In this document: positions 9,385 to 17,793 of the stretch, piece by piece
Position numbering within the stretch: position 1 is the first letter of the stretch
Layout: every line of letters starts with the position of its first letter
Source of the DNA: Sphingopyxis sp. USTB-05
GTDB lineage: Bacteria; Pseudomonadota; Alphaproteobacteria; Sphingomonadales; Sphingomonadaceae
Reading direction: 5' to 3'
DNA: 64,000 nucleotides
Assembly: GCF_023822045.1 (NCBI RefSeq)
Contig: NZ_CP084712.1
Span: 1,054,001-1,118,000 of the forward strand
Program-made: the position numbers and the translations under genes
Notes under the pieces: generated by a model
What the model was told of the DNA's origin: nothing
The model's database searches: none
Seen by the model: the letters and a program-made list of their open reading frames with translations, nothing else

Positions 9385-11073
9385 ATGGAAAGATTGCGCT
9401 TGGCTGCGTGGCGGACGCTGATGGTTGGGACCGCCGGCCTGTTATGTTCCATTCCGACCGTGTCGGGGCAGACGCAGGATGCCGCACCCGCCGCCGAACC
9501 GGTGAAACCGCGGGCGGGAGCCGTCGCGGCGCCAGCACGTCAACCCGGCGAAGGCGCAGGCCCGTTTCGTAAAATGGTCATCCGTGGCGTTACGCTGATC
9601 GACGGCAGCGGCGCGCCGCCCCGCGGGCCGGTCGACGTCGTGGTCGAAAATAATGTCATCACGTCGATCGAGGCGGCAGGTACGCCTGGGCTGCCCCTGG
9701 TATCGGGTCGCGCGCCGCGCGACGCGGACTATGAACTCGACGCGACGGGCATGTTCATGCTCCCGGGTTTCATTGACATGCACGTTCACGGGTCGAGCGA
9801 CGACAAGGCGCCCGACCTCAGCTATTCCTACAAGCTGTGGCTGGCGCATGGCGTCACCTCGGTACGCGGCGTCGACCTGGCGCCGTTCGAAATCTCGCTC
9901 AGCGAACGCGCGCGTTCGGCACGAAACGAGATCGCGGCGCCACGCATCTTTTCCTATCATCGTCCCGGAACGGGGCGCGGCTGGACCGGAGGGGCGACAA
10001 ACACTCCCGAAAAGGCGCGCGAATGGGTGCGCTGGGCCGCCAAGGCCGGGATCGACGGCATCAAGGTCACCGCCGATCCAAACCAGCCGCCCGAAGTGCT
10101 GGAAGCGATCTATGACGAAGCGAAGAAGCAGCAGATCGGAACCGTCGCGCACCTCTCGCAGATCGGTGTCGCGCGGATGGATGCCAAGCATGCCGGCGAC
10201 GCGGGGCTTGGAACCGTCACTCATTTCTACGGGCATATGGAATCGCTGCTGAAGGAAGGCCCGGTCCAGAACTGGGATCCCAGCTATAATTACATGGACG
10301 AGCAGGATCGCTTCAGCAACGTCGCCAACCTGTATCGCGAAAGCTTCGAACCCGGCACGGATGAGTGGAGGGACTATCTCGAAAGCCAGAAGAAGAACGG
10401 TGTCACCTTCGATCCGACGATGACGATCTATGCGGCGTCGCGCGATCTGATGCACGCGCGCAATGCCGATTGGCACGGAAAATATACGATGCCGCAGCTG
10501 TGGAATTTCTTTCAGTCGTCGCGCGAAAATCACGGTTCCTACTTTTTCGACTGGACGACCGAGAAGGAAGTGCGCTGGCGGAATTTCTACAAGAAATTCA
10601 TGCATCTGATCAACGACTACAAAAATATCGGTGGACGCGTGACCGCCGGTTCGGACTCGGGTTTCATCTTCAAAACCTATGGTTTCGGCTATGTCGAGGA
10701 ACTCGAACTGCTTCAGGAGGCCGGATTCAATCCGACGCAGGTTGTACAGGCCGCGACGCTGAACGGCGCGCTCACGCTGTACGAACCTAAGGGAAATGTG
10801 GCGCCGCCGATCGGCACGGTGCGCGTCGGCAAACTTGCCGATATGGTGCTGGTGAAGGAAAATCCGCTCCAGAACTTCAAGACGCTTTACGGCACCGGGG
10901 CTCTGCGCCTCAACGAGCAGACGCAGCGGCTCGAGCGTGTCGGAGGGGTCAGCTACACGATCAAGGACGGTATCGTCTATGACGCGAAAAAGCTGCTCGC
11001 CGACGTCGCCGAAATGGTGAAGTCCGAAAAGCGGCGGATGGGGCTTCCCGAAGAGGGCGTTCCGCTGCCCTGA
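9385..11073 (+). CDS. Secreted amidohydrolase-superfamily peptidase/amidase, first of a tandem pair
   Basis: This 562-residue protein starts at 9385, after a GGGGAGAG ribosome site, with a signal peptide ending near residue 28 (IPTVSGQ). The metal-binding set of prolidase-like amidohydrolases is present: HVH in PGFIDMHVHG near 130, a lysine in DGIKVTAD suited to carboxylation, histidines in VAHLSQIG and VTHFYGHME, and aspartate in AGSDSGF. The family hydrolyses C-terminal amino acids from dipeptides or related amides; the exact substrate is unknown. The protein is about 100 residues longer than typical Xaa-Pro dipeptidases of this superfamily. The next gene is a close paralogue. Together with the TonB receptor and permease it suggests periplasmic cleavage followed by amino-acid import. 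Confidence 0.87.
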   Translation: MERLRLAAWRTLMVGTAGLLCSIPTVSGQTQDAAPAAEPVKPRAGAVAAPARQPGEGAGPFRKMVIRGVTLIDGSGAPPRGPVDVVVENNVITSIEAAGTPGLPLVSGRAPRDADYELDATGMFMLPGFIDMHVHGSSDDKAPDLSYSYKLWLAHGVTSVRGVDLAPFEISLSERARSARNEIAAPRIFSYHRPGTGRGWTGGATNTPEKAREWVRWAAKAGIDGIKVTADPNQPPEVLEAIYDEAKKQQIGTVAHLSQIGVARMDAKHAGDAGLGTVTHFYGHMESLLKEGPVQNWDPSYNYMDEQDRFSNVANLYRESFEPGTDEWRDYLESQKKNGVTFDPTMTIYAASRDLMHARNADWHGKYTMPQLWNFFQSSRENHGSYFFDWTTEKEVRWRNFYKKFMHLINDYKNIGGRVTAGSDSGFIFKTYGFGYVEELELLQEAGFNPTQVVQAATLNGALTLYEPKGNVAPPIGTVRVGKLADMVLVKENPLQNFKTLYGTGALRLNEQTQRLERVGGVSYTIKDGIVYDAKKLLADVAEMVKSEKRRMGLPEEGVPLP

Positions 11074-11081
11074 CGCGATAG

Positions 11082-11110
11082 CCGGAGCGGCGGCGTAAAT
11101 GCCGCTCCGG
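11082..11110 (+). repeat. Inter-paralogue hairpin
   Basis: A 10-bp perfect inverted repeat (CCGGAGCGGC at 11082-11091, GCCGCTCCGG at 11101-11110) lies between the two tandem amidohydrolase genes, without a T-run. It is probably an RNA stem that modulates read-through or mRNA stability. Confidence 0.5.
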
Positions 11111-11165
11111 TTAGCGAACCGCAATGAGTGCAAAAACGATCAATCGAAACGGGGAAACGGGTCCA

Positions 11166-12800
11166 ATGAAGTTGAAGATAACCAAAATCGCGCTGGCGGC
11201 GGCGTTGCTCGCCGTGCCTGCGACCGCGCATCAGGCCGGCGACAAAAAGGCGGCCGCTACCGCCGAGGTCTTCCCGGTCAGCGCCGGCGCACCGGCGCGC
11301 AAGCCGGGCGAAGGGGCTGGACCGTTTCGCAAGATGGTGATCCGCAATGCCACGATCATCGACGGGACCGGCGCGCCGCCGCGCGGTCGCTTCGACATCG
11401 TCGTCGAAGGCAACCGGATTTCCTCAATCAAGCAGGCGGGCTGGCCGGGGTTGCCTTCTGCGGCCAACCGCGCGCCGAACGATGCCGATTATGAAATCGA
11501 TGCGACCGGCATGTACGTGCTTCCCGGGTTCACCGACATGCATGTCCACCTGCCCGGCGCCGACAAGGCACCCGATGCCAGCTATGCCTACAAGCTCTGG
11601 CTCGCGCACGGTGTGACGACGGTCCGCGGCGTTCCGCTGGGCGCGCCTGCGGTTGCCAGCCGCGAGAAGGATCGCTCGGCACGCAACGAGATCGTGGCGC
11701 CGCGAATTTTCAATTACCAGACGTTGGGTGCGGGCTGGACAGGTGGCGTCGTCGACACCCCGCTCAAGGCGCGTGAGTGGGTGCGCTGGGCTGCCAAGAA
11801 CAACATCGACGGCATTAAATTCTTCAACCGCGAGAATGAGACGCCCGATGTTTTCTCGGCTGCTCTCGATGAAGCCAAGAAGCTGGGCCTTGGGACGACC
11901 GCCCACCTCAGCCAGATTGGCGTGGCCAATTTCAATGGACGCCAAGCGGGCGACGCGGGGCTCAATACGATCACGCATTATTACGGGCATATGGAATCCC
12001 TGCTGAAGGACCGGGCGATTCAGGATTTCCCGTCGCATTACGACTATAACAACGAGCAGGATCGCTTCGGCGAAGTCGCCGAAATCTGGGATCAGGTTTA
12101 TGGTCCCGGCACGAAACAATGGCAGGAATATCTGGAGGCGCAAAAGGCGAACCACGTCACATTCGATCCGACATTCAATATCTACGCCGCATCGCGTGAT
12201 CTGATGCGTGCGCGCAATGCCGACTGGCACGCCCGCTACACGACCCCGCAGCTCTGGAATTATTTTCAGTCGACCCGCGACAATCACGGCTCCTATTTCT
12301 TCGATTGGACTACCGAGAATGAATTCGCGTGGAAGAAATTCTACGGCCTCTTCATGCGTTTGATGAACGATTACAAGAATATGGGTGGCCGGGTTACGGT
12401 CGGCACCGATTCGGGCTTCATCTGGAAGGTCTATGGCTTCGCCTATGTCGAAGAACTGGAATTGCTGCGCGAAGCCGGTTTCTCGCCGCTTGAGGTTGTC
12501 CGTGCCGCGACGATGATGGGCGCGAAGACGCTGTACGAACCGCGTGGCGAAACCCCGCCGATCGGTGCAGTGAAGGCGGGTATGCTCGCCGATCTCGTGA
12601 TCGTCCCGGAAAATCCGCTGCAAAATCTGAAGACGCTTTACGGGACAGGGTTCCAGCGCCTGAATTCCGAAACGAACAAGCAGGAGGTCGTCGGCGGGGT
12701 GAAGTTCACCATCAAGGACGGGATTGTCTACGACGCAAAGCAATTGCTCGGTGACGTCGCGGCGATGGTCGAAAGCGAAAAGACCAAGCTGGGCCAGTAG
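11166..12800 (+). CDS. Secreted amidohydrolase-superfamily peptidase/amidase, second of a tandem pair
   Basis: The start at 11166 follows GGGGAAACGGG and gives a clean signal peptide (MKLKITKIALAAALLAVPAT). The 544-residue protein is highly similar to the preceding gene throughout, including the shared segments GEGAGPFRKMVIR, YKLWLAHGVT, HLSQIGVA and NHGSYFFDWTTE. All metal ligands are kept: HVH in FTDMHVHLP, lysine in DGIKFFNRE, histidines in TAHLSQIG and ITHYYGHME, aspartate in VGTDSGF. The main differences lie around the catalytic lysine (TADPNQPP versus FNRENETP), where substrate specificity could have diverged. It looks like a tandem duplication with retained activity in both copies. Confidence 0.87.
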   Translation: MKLKITKIALAAALLAVPATAHQAGDKKAAATAEVFPVSAGAPARKPGEGAGPFRKMVIRNATIIDGTGAPPRGRFDIVVEGNRISSIKQAGWPGLPSAANRAPNDADYEIDATGMYVLPGFTDMHVHLPGADKAPDASYAYKLWLAHGVTTVRGVPLGAPAVASREKDRSARNEIVAPRIFNYQTLGAGWTGGVVDTPLKAREWVRWAAKNNIDGIKFFNRENETPDVFSAALDEAKKLGLGTTAHLSQIGVANFNGRQAGDAGLNTITHYYGHMESLLKDRAIQDFPSHYDYNNEQDRFGEVAEIWDQVYGPGTKQWQEYLEAQKANHVTFDPTFNIYAASRDLMRARNADWHARYTTPQLWNYFQSTRDNHGSYFFDWTTENEFAWKKFYGLFMRLMNDYKNMGGRVTVGTDSGFIWKVYGFAYVEELELLREAGFSPLEVVRAATMMGAKTLYEPRGETPPIGAVKAGMLADLVIVPENPLQNLKTLYGTGFQRLNSETNKQEVVGGVKFTIKDGIVYDAKQLLGDVAAMVESEKTKLGQ

Positions 12801-12818
12801 ACGGCTTTTCTCCAAAAT

Positions 12819-12860
12819 ACCGGCGCCTGCCTGACCGATTTCGGCGGGCACGGCGCCGGT
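12819..12860 (+). repeat. Hairpin after the amidohydrolase pair
   Basis: Inverted repeat ACCGGCGCC (12819-12827) with GGCGCCGGT (12852-12860), extended inward by TGCC/GGCA. There is no T-run behind it. It could terminate weakly or separate the amidohydrolases from the permease, which starts 46 bp further on. Confidence 0.45.
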
Positions 12861-12906
12861 CACCGATATTGACCCCCGACCATGGCTGATCGGGCAGGGG
12901 ACCTTC

Positions 12907-14325
12907 ATGTCTTTCTTTACCAGACGAAAATCGATCGAAACGGTCGCGGCCGTGAACGAAGCGCAACGCCTGCACCGGACACTGGGGTGGGGGCACCTCG
13001 TTGCACTGGGCGTCGGGGCGATCGTGGGCACGGGAATATATACGTTGATCGGCGTGGGCGCCGAGCGCGCCGGTCCGGCCGTTCTTCTCGCTTTCATCGT
13101 TGCCGGGCTGGTATGCGTGTGCGCCGCTCTGGCTTATGCGGAACTCGCAACGCTGATGCCTGTTTCGGGTAGCGCCTATACCTATAGCTACGCCGTGATC
13201 GGCGAAGGCGTCGCCTGGGTTATCGGCTGGAGCCTTGTCCTCGAATATTCGGTCGTGTGCGCCGCTGTGGCTGTCGGATGGTCGGGCTACGCCGTCGGCT
13301 TCCTGCAAGCCGCAGGAATAGACGTCCCGCTCGCGCTGGCGGCGGGACCCCATGCCGGGGGTGTCATCAATCTGCCGGCCGTCCTTATCGTGGCGGGTGT
13401 GGCGGGCATGCTGCTGGTCGGGACCCGCGAAAGTGCTTCGGTGAATGCCTTCCTTGTCGTGCTGAAGCTTGGCGCGCTCGCCGCCTTCATCCTGCTCGCC
13501 CTGCCGGCATTCGATGCGGGGAACTTCAAACCCTTCATGCCTTATGGTTTCGCTGCACATGAGGTGGACGGACAGGTGCGCGGTGTTATGGCAGCGGCGG
13601 CGATCATCTTTTTTGCATTCTACGGCTTCGATGCCGTGTCGACGGCGGCAGAAGAAGCGAGAAATCCCGGGCGCGACCTCATCATCGGAATCGTGGGGTC
13701 GATGATTGTGTGCACGATCGTCTATATATTGGTCGCCGCAGCGGCTGTGGGCGCGATGCCATTCCTTCAATTCTCGCAGTCGGGCGAACCGCTCGCGCAC
13801 GTCTTGCGCACGCTGGGCCACCCCGGGGTCGCGACGCTGATCGGCGCGGTTGCGGTCATTGCCTTACCCACGGTGATCCTGGCCTTCATGTTCGGGCAAA
13901 GCCGCATCTTCTTTGTCATGGCGCGCGACAGGATGCTGCCCGAACGCCTCGGCCGGCTGAATCGACGCGGCACGCCCGTCGCGGTTACGATCGGCACCGC
14001 AATCGTTGTGTCCGCGATCGCGGGCTTTTTCCCGCTTTCCGAAATTGCCGAGCTGGCGAATGCAGGAACGCTTGCAGCATTCGTCGCTGTCGGCTTTTGC
14101 CTGATCATCCTTCGCGTACGTCGACCGGACATGCCGCGGGTGTTTCGTGCGCCGATGCCGTGGGTCGTCGGGCTCGTGGCGATATTCGGCTGCATCTATC
14201 TGTTTATCAGCCTCCCGGCGATCACACAGAGCCGTTTCCTGCTCTGGAATCTGATCGGGCTCGCCGTCTATCTGGCTTATGGCGCGCGTAAGAGCCGATT
14301 GGCCACGGCGGGCGATTCAAAGTGA
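12907..14325 (+). CDS. APC-family amino-acid permease
   Basis: This 472-residue inner-membrane protein has about twelve hydrophobic segments. After a 25-residue cytoplasmic N-terminus comes the APC signature GWGHLVALGVGAIVGTGIYT (helix 1, near 29-48), and the conserved FFAFYGFDAVSTAAEE segment (helix 6) is near residues 235-250. The pattern matches the cationic amino acid/YfnA-like branch (APA). It follows the two amidohydrolases by 106 bp on the same strand and would take up the amino acid they release. An Lrp-type regulator ends 10 bp after it on the other strand. Specificity cannot be read from sequence. Confidence 0.9.
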   Translation: MSFFTRRKSIETVAAVNEAQRLHRTLGWGHLVALGVGAIVGTGIYTLIGVGAERAGPAVLLAFIVAGLVCVCAALAYAELATLMPVSGSAYTYSYAVIGEGVAWVIGWSLVLEYSVVCAAVAVGWSGYAVGFLQAAGIDVPLALAAGPHAGGVINLPAVLIVAGVAGMLLVGTRESASVNAFLVVLKLGALAAFILLALPAFDAGNFKPFMPYGFAAHEVDGQVRGVMAAAAIIFFAFYGFDAVSTAAEEARNPGRDLIIGIVGSMIVCTIVYILVAAAAVGAMPFLQFSQSGEPLAHVLRTLGHPGVATLIGAVAVIALPTVILAFMFGQSRIFFVMARDRMLPERLGRLNRRGTPVAVTIGTAIVVSAIAGFFPLSEIAELANAGTLAAFVAVGFCLIILRVRRPDMPRVFRAPMPWVVGLVAIFGCIYLFISLPAITQSRFLLWNLIGLAVYLAYGARKSRLATAGDSK

Positions 14326-14335
14326 CTGGCTGATG

Positions 14336-14791
14336 TTACAACGGCAGGCTGGTCACATTCTTGACTTCGTCGAGGACCGCATAGGTCCGCGTCTCCCGGA
14401 TCCCCGGCATATGCACCAGCGTATCGGCAAGAAAGGTTCGATAGGCCGCCATATCGCGGACGCGGACCTTGATCAGATAGTCGAACCCGCCCGCGACCAT
14501 GTGGCATTCCAGGATCTCCGGCATGGCCGACACAGAGGCTGCAAACTCCTTGAAAACGTCGCCCGTGGTTCGGTCCATGAGCACCTCGATGAAGATCAGC
14601 AAAGATCGGTCGAGCTTGTTCGGATCGAGCAGGGCGTGAAAGCCGAGGATATATTCCTGCTCGCGCAAGCGCTTCAGGCGGTCGAAGCAGGCGGAAGGCG
14701 AAAGGCCACAGCGATTTGCCAGCTCCTGATTGGTAATCCGGCCTTCCGCCTGAATGACCTTGAGGATGCGATGGTCTGCTTCGGTAAGCAT
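14336..14791 (-). CDS. Lrp/AsnC-family transcriptional regulator
   Basis: This 151-residue protein has the standard Lrp layout: an N-terminal winged HTH (about 1-60, with RITNQELANRCGLSPSACFDRLKRL) and a C-terminal RAM ligand-binding domain (about 65-145, with ECHMVAGGFDYLIKVRVRDM). Lrp-type regulators respond to amino acids, which fits control of the adjacent permease and amidohydrolases. It is convergent with the permease, not divergent, so regulation of that operon in trans is inference. Confidence 0.93.
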   Translation of the reverse strand: MLTEADHRILKVIQAEGRITNQELANRCGLSPSACFDRLKRLREQEYILGFHALLDPNKLDRSLLIFIEVLMDRTTGDVFKEFAASVSAMPEILECHMVAGGFDYLIKVRVRDMAAYRTFLADTLVHMPGIRETRTYAVLDEVKNVTSLPL

Positions 14792-15001
14792 CGAAGATTC
14801 TCCTGAGAATTTTTGATTCGGGATAGAAATATCATCGATCTTATGCGGGTAATTTCAGAGATTATGCGGAAAATATGGAAGTTGGAGCGATAAAATTTGG
14901 ATGGTGTGACGGCGTGCGTCTGCAAGAGAAGGGCTGCGCATTGGGTCCCGACCACACGGTGCCGGGCAATAGCCCGTACATGGACTGGAGGAGAATTTGC
15001 A

Positions 15002-15298
15002 GTGACTGAGAGCAAGCAACGTATGTGCGTGGTCAATCCCGACCTGGTGGACGAAATCGGCCCACTTGTCGGCGGGCAGTGCGAGATCATGACGCGGGTC
15101 GGCATAAGTTGGAACAGCTGGATCAAAATTACCGGCGGCTTGCCGGTCCGGCTTTCGCTCGCGCATCGGTTTAAGGCCCGCGTGCTTGCCGACGCGGACA
15201 GCATCGAGGGCTTCTATCGAAAATTTCCCTTGCCCGGCGGTGGCCTCGATCATGCGGCTCTCGATAATGCGTTTCTGCTGCCGGCGCCTCGTACCTGA
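15002..15298 (+). CDS. Small hypothetical protein, GTG start
   Basis: I do not recognise this 98-residue protein. The case for it being real is a strong GGAGGAGAA ribosome site at 14986-14994, placed correctly for a GTG at 15002, and a reading frame with charged and hydrophobic residues alternating normally. A segment near 35-60 (ISWNSWIKI, LSLAHRFKARVL) looks like a compact helical, possibly DNA-binding or sensor, domain; that is a guess. It stands alone between the Lrp gene (divergent) and a LysR gene (convergent). Overlapping reverse-strand ORFs lack a ribosome site and look like shadows. Confidence 0.5.
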   Translation: MTESKQRMCVVNPDLVDEIGPLVGGQCEIMTRVGISWNSWIKITGGLPVRLSLAHRFKARVLADADSIEGFYRKFPLPGGGLDHAALDNAFLLPAPRT

Positions 15299-15511
15299 AA
15301 ATGAATGTGCTGAAGCCGCGACCTCGCCTCGATTTCGTGCAAATGTTCGGCTGTTTTCCAAGCGTCGCAGAAGCCACCCGCCTCCATCGGTCACGCCTAT
15401 GATGCTAGGTCCGCTCTTGTCGCCATGCGATCAAAGGCAGATTGCACGCAATCGGCCAATGCCACTCTATGCCATCCAGCGGTTTTTGGCTGTCCGTCGG
15501 CGCGCGCACAG

Positions 15512-16453
15512 CTACTTGACCTGCGCGTTGAAAATTTGAGCGGCGATTTCGGGAAAGGCCCCATTGAAATGCGCCGTGGCTTCGGCGCCGATGGACCTCA
15601 ATTCGTCGACCAGCGCGAGTATGTCCGGACGGCGTTCGCCCGCGCGGACGGCGAGATAATGTCCCCGCGTGCTGGATATGGCCGGCAAAGGCAGCGCCTG
15701 CAGGCTTTTGTCATAAAGTGCCGATGCCGCCATCGGCACGCGCAGCAAGATCACGCCAAGTTCCTGACGGGCGGCTTCGATCGCGACATCGTGATCAAGG
15801 AATTGGCGCTTCGATCCCAATAAGGCTCTTTGTACCCCCGCACGACGACCCCATTCCTGCCAATCTGAGCTGTCGCCGTCGATTAGCAACGTCTCTTTCA
15901 TCAGATCCTGCGCTGAAATCCCGACCAACCGCGCCGAGAGTTCGGGTGCAGCGGCGGGAATCGCGATGTCGGGAAAAAGGGGATGAGTATCGACACCGGG
16001 CCACGATCCGGTGCCATACCGCACAGCGATGTCCATATCGCGGTTCTGGACTTGCGCCATACGATGTTCGGGAATGATTTCTATCGCGCGTCCGGGCGCG
16101 ATCGCTTCGAGGCGGCGTAGCCGCGGCATCAGCCATAGCCTGACCATCGATGGAAGCGCGGAGATGCGGATGGCGCCGGGATCGCGCCGGCTACCAAGTT
16201 CGGATCGAAGTGCTTCGATCGCGTTTAGCGATCGTTCGGCGCGGCGCAGGAAGATAATGCCCTGGGGCGTTGGTCGAACGCCGCGGCCGAGCCGCTCGAA
16301 TACCGGCGTTCCAAGCCACTGTTCAAGTGAGAGTATCCGGCGACTGACGGCGCCATGCGTTATTCCCAGCAGTTCCGCCGCAGCTGTCATCGAACCTGTT
16401 CGAGCGGCCTCTATCGCAGCGATCAACGCCTCCGAGGTTGGGATATTCAACAA
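15512..16453 (-). CDS. LysR-family transcriptional regulator
   Basis: This 313-residue protein has an N-terminal winged HTH (about 1-65, with GSMTAAAELLGITHGAVSRRI and LEQWLGTPVFERLGRGVRPT) and a periplasmic-binding-protein-like effector domain (about 90-300), of the GcvA-like type. It is divergent from the cupin and metallo-beta-lactamase-fold pair, with 117 bp between start codons. That arrangement is classical for LysR control of the neighbouring pair. The effector is unknown. Confidence 0.93.
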   Translation of the reverse strand: MLNIPTSEALIAAIEAARTGSMTAAAELLGITHGAVSRRILSLEQWLGTPVFERLGRGVRPTPQGIIFLRRAERSLNAIEALRSELGSRRDPGAIRISALPSMVRLWLMPRLRRLEAIAPGRAIEIIPEHRMAQVQNRDMDIAVRYGTGSWPGVDTHPLFPDIAIPAAAPELSARLVGISAQDLMKETLLIDGDSSDWQEWGRRAGVQRALLGSKRQFLDHDVAIEAARQELGVILLRVPMAASALYDKSLQALPLPAISSTRGHYLAVRAGERRPDILALVDELRSIGAEATAHFNGAFPEIAAQIFNAQVK

Positions 16454-16570
16454 CTTCTACTCCTCAGCCCGATGATAAGCGGTGAGTTTCATGCACAGAA
16501 GCATATCGCCCGATAAACTATCTCGATGATCGCACGATACATAAAATGGCGGCGATCGGAGGAGAAATTG

Positions 16571-16888
16571 ATGTTCCAGCCAAAAGGGCTCAGGCCCGTA
16601 TCATTCGACAGTTGCGAAGCGATCCTTATCGGCCCGGGGTGCACCCGTCGCGATCTGCCCTCGCGTCCCGGCGTCCGCACATGGATTGTCGAAATGGCGC
16701 CCGGCAGCGAGTGGCCTCACGTCGACCATCATGGCGATGGCGGTGAGGACGTCTTCATTCTGGATGGGGAAGTCATTGAGGGCGACCAGCGGTTCGGTGT
16801 CGGTACTTATCTTCATTTCGATCCCGACAGCCAGCACCAGCCGCGGACGGAAACGGGCGTGCGGCTTATCGGGTTCAATCTCCTGTGA
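16571..16888 (+). CDS. Small cupin-domain protein
   Basis: This single-domain cupin has 105 residues. The start at 16571 is supported by GGAGGAGAA 4-5 bases upstream; the longer in-frame start at 16526 has no such site. The cupin motif reads GSEWPHVDHHGDGGEDVFILDGEV near residues 50-73, with histidines and a glutamate able to bind a metal, then a second motif ending in HFDPDSQHQP. It resembles the ChrR-type cupins that sense or detoxify oxidants, but the function is not determined. Its stop overlaps the GTG start of the next gene by 4 bp, so the two are translationally coupled. Confidence 0.8.
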   Translation: MFQPKGLRPVSFDSCEAILIGPGCTRRDLPSRPGVRTWIVEMAPGSEWPHVDHHGDGGEDVFILDGEVIEGDQRFGVGTYLHFDPDSQHQPRTETGVRLIGFNLL

Positions 16889-17793
16889 CCTTGTCCTCGT
16901 CATTCCATATCGGTGAAAGCTCAAGCCGTCGGCAAATGATCTGCGGCGTGATTGCTGCGGCAGCGAGCGTCGCATCGTTAGGGCGCATTGCAGCGCGCGC
17001 GGCGGCACCGCCGCCGCCGCAGTTGCGCGTTCAACGTCTGGCCTGGGCAGGCATGCGCCTTCAACTGCCTGCCGCGACGTTGTTCATCGACCCGCTGATC
17101 GATCCGACCGTCTGGGGATCCGCCCTTTCCGACAAGCTGATTGCCGTGGATGATCCGGTGGGCGAGAGTGTCGTCCTGATCACCCATAGGCATTCGGATC
17201 ATGGCGACGCCATCGCCATTGCAGCAGCGCTGAAAAGCGGAGGGACGTTGGCATATGCCGCCGGCACGCCCCCTTTCGGCGGGCTGCCCGCCAATGTGCG
17301 CCAGCGGCCGTGCCCCCTTTGGGAGCCGCAAATCTTCGGGGACTTTACGGCGACTCCCGTTCCTGCATCCGATGGCTATGGCGATCTTCAGGTTTCATGG
17401 GTCGTATCGGGCGGTGGACGCAGAATATTCCATGGCGGTGACACGATGATGCACGGTGGCTGGTGGCGGGTGGGCCGACAGTTCGGTTCTTTCGACGCTG
17501 CGTTCCTGCCCATCAACGGCGCTACCTTTTCGTGGCGCAAGCCGGCGACGGACGAACCTGCCGTGCTCACACCAAAACAGGCTGTGGCGGCCGCCACAAT
17601 CCTCGGCGCAGAAAGGATCGTGCCGATCCATTACGGCGTTGTTGGCGCCGACGGATACTCGGAGGTGCCCGATCCTCTTGGCGCTTTACAGGACGCCAGC
17701 TGGCACGGCGGATCCTATGTGGCGGTCCTGAAACCGGGCGAGTGGCTGAATTGGCAAGAACGGCAAACCGCTAGAGCCGCACCGATGCCTTAA
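16885..17793 (+). CDS. Exported metallo-beta-lactamase-fold hydrolase (UlaG-like)
   Basis: This 302-residue protein starts with GTG at 16885, overlapping the upstream stop (GTGA). The N-terminus SSRRQMICGVIAAAASVASLG looks like a Tat-type signal. The MBL metal motif THRHSDH (HxHxDH) is near residue 112, a GGDTMMHGG motif near 182 and a final metal histidine in VPIHYG near 250. This is the short form related to UlaG and other L-ascorbate/N-acyl-type lactonases or phosphodiesterases; the substrate is unknown. Its 3' end overlaps the convergent GH3 gene by 23 bp. The LysR gene divergent to this pair is its likely regulator. Confidence 0.85.
   Translation: MTLSSSFHIGESSSRRQMICGVIAAAASVASLGRIAARAAAPPPPQLRVQRLAWAGMRLQLPAATLFIDPLIDPTVWGSALSDKLIAVDDPVGESVVLITHRHSDHGDAIAIAAALKSGGTLAYAAGTPPFGGLPANVRQRPCPLWEPQIFGDFTATPVPASDGYGDLQVSWVVSGGGRRIFHGGDTMMHGGWWRVGRQFGSFDAAFLPINGATFSWRKPATDEPAVLTPKQAVAAATILGAERIVPIHYGVVGADGYSEVPDPLGALQDASWHGGSYVAVLKPGEWLNWQERQTARAAPMP

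Noticed and set aside
9442..11133. 563-residue minus-strand ORF opposite the first amidohydrolase
   Set aside because: Antisense to a gene with full metal-binding motifs; a matching shadow occurs opposite the paralogue, as expected from duplicated sequence.
14674..15394. Two overlapping minus-strand ORFs upstream of the Lrp gene
   Set aside because: No ribosome site, and they overlap the Lrp coding region or the better-supported plus-strand gene at 15002.
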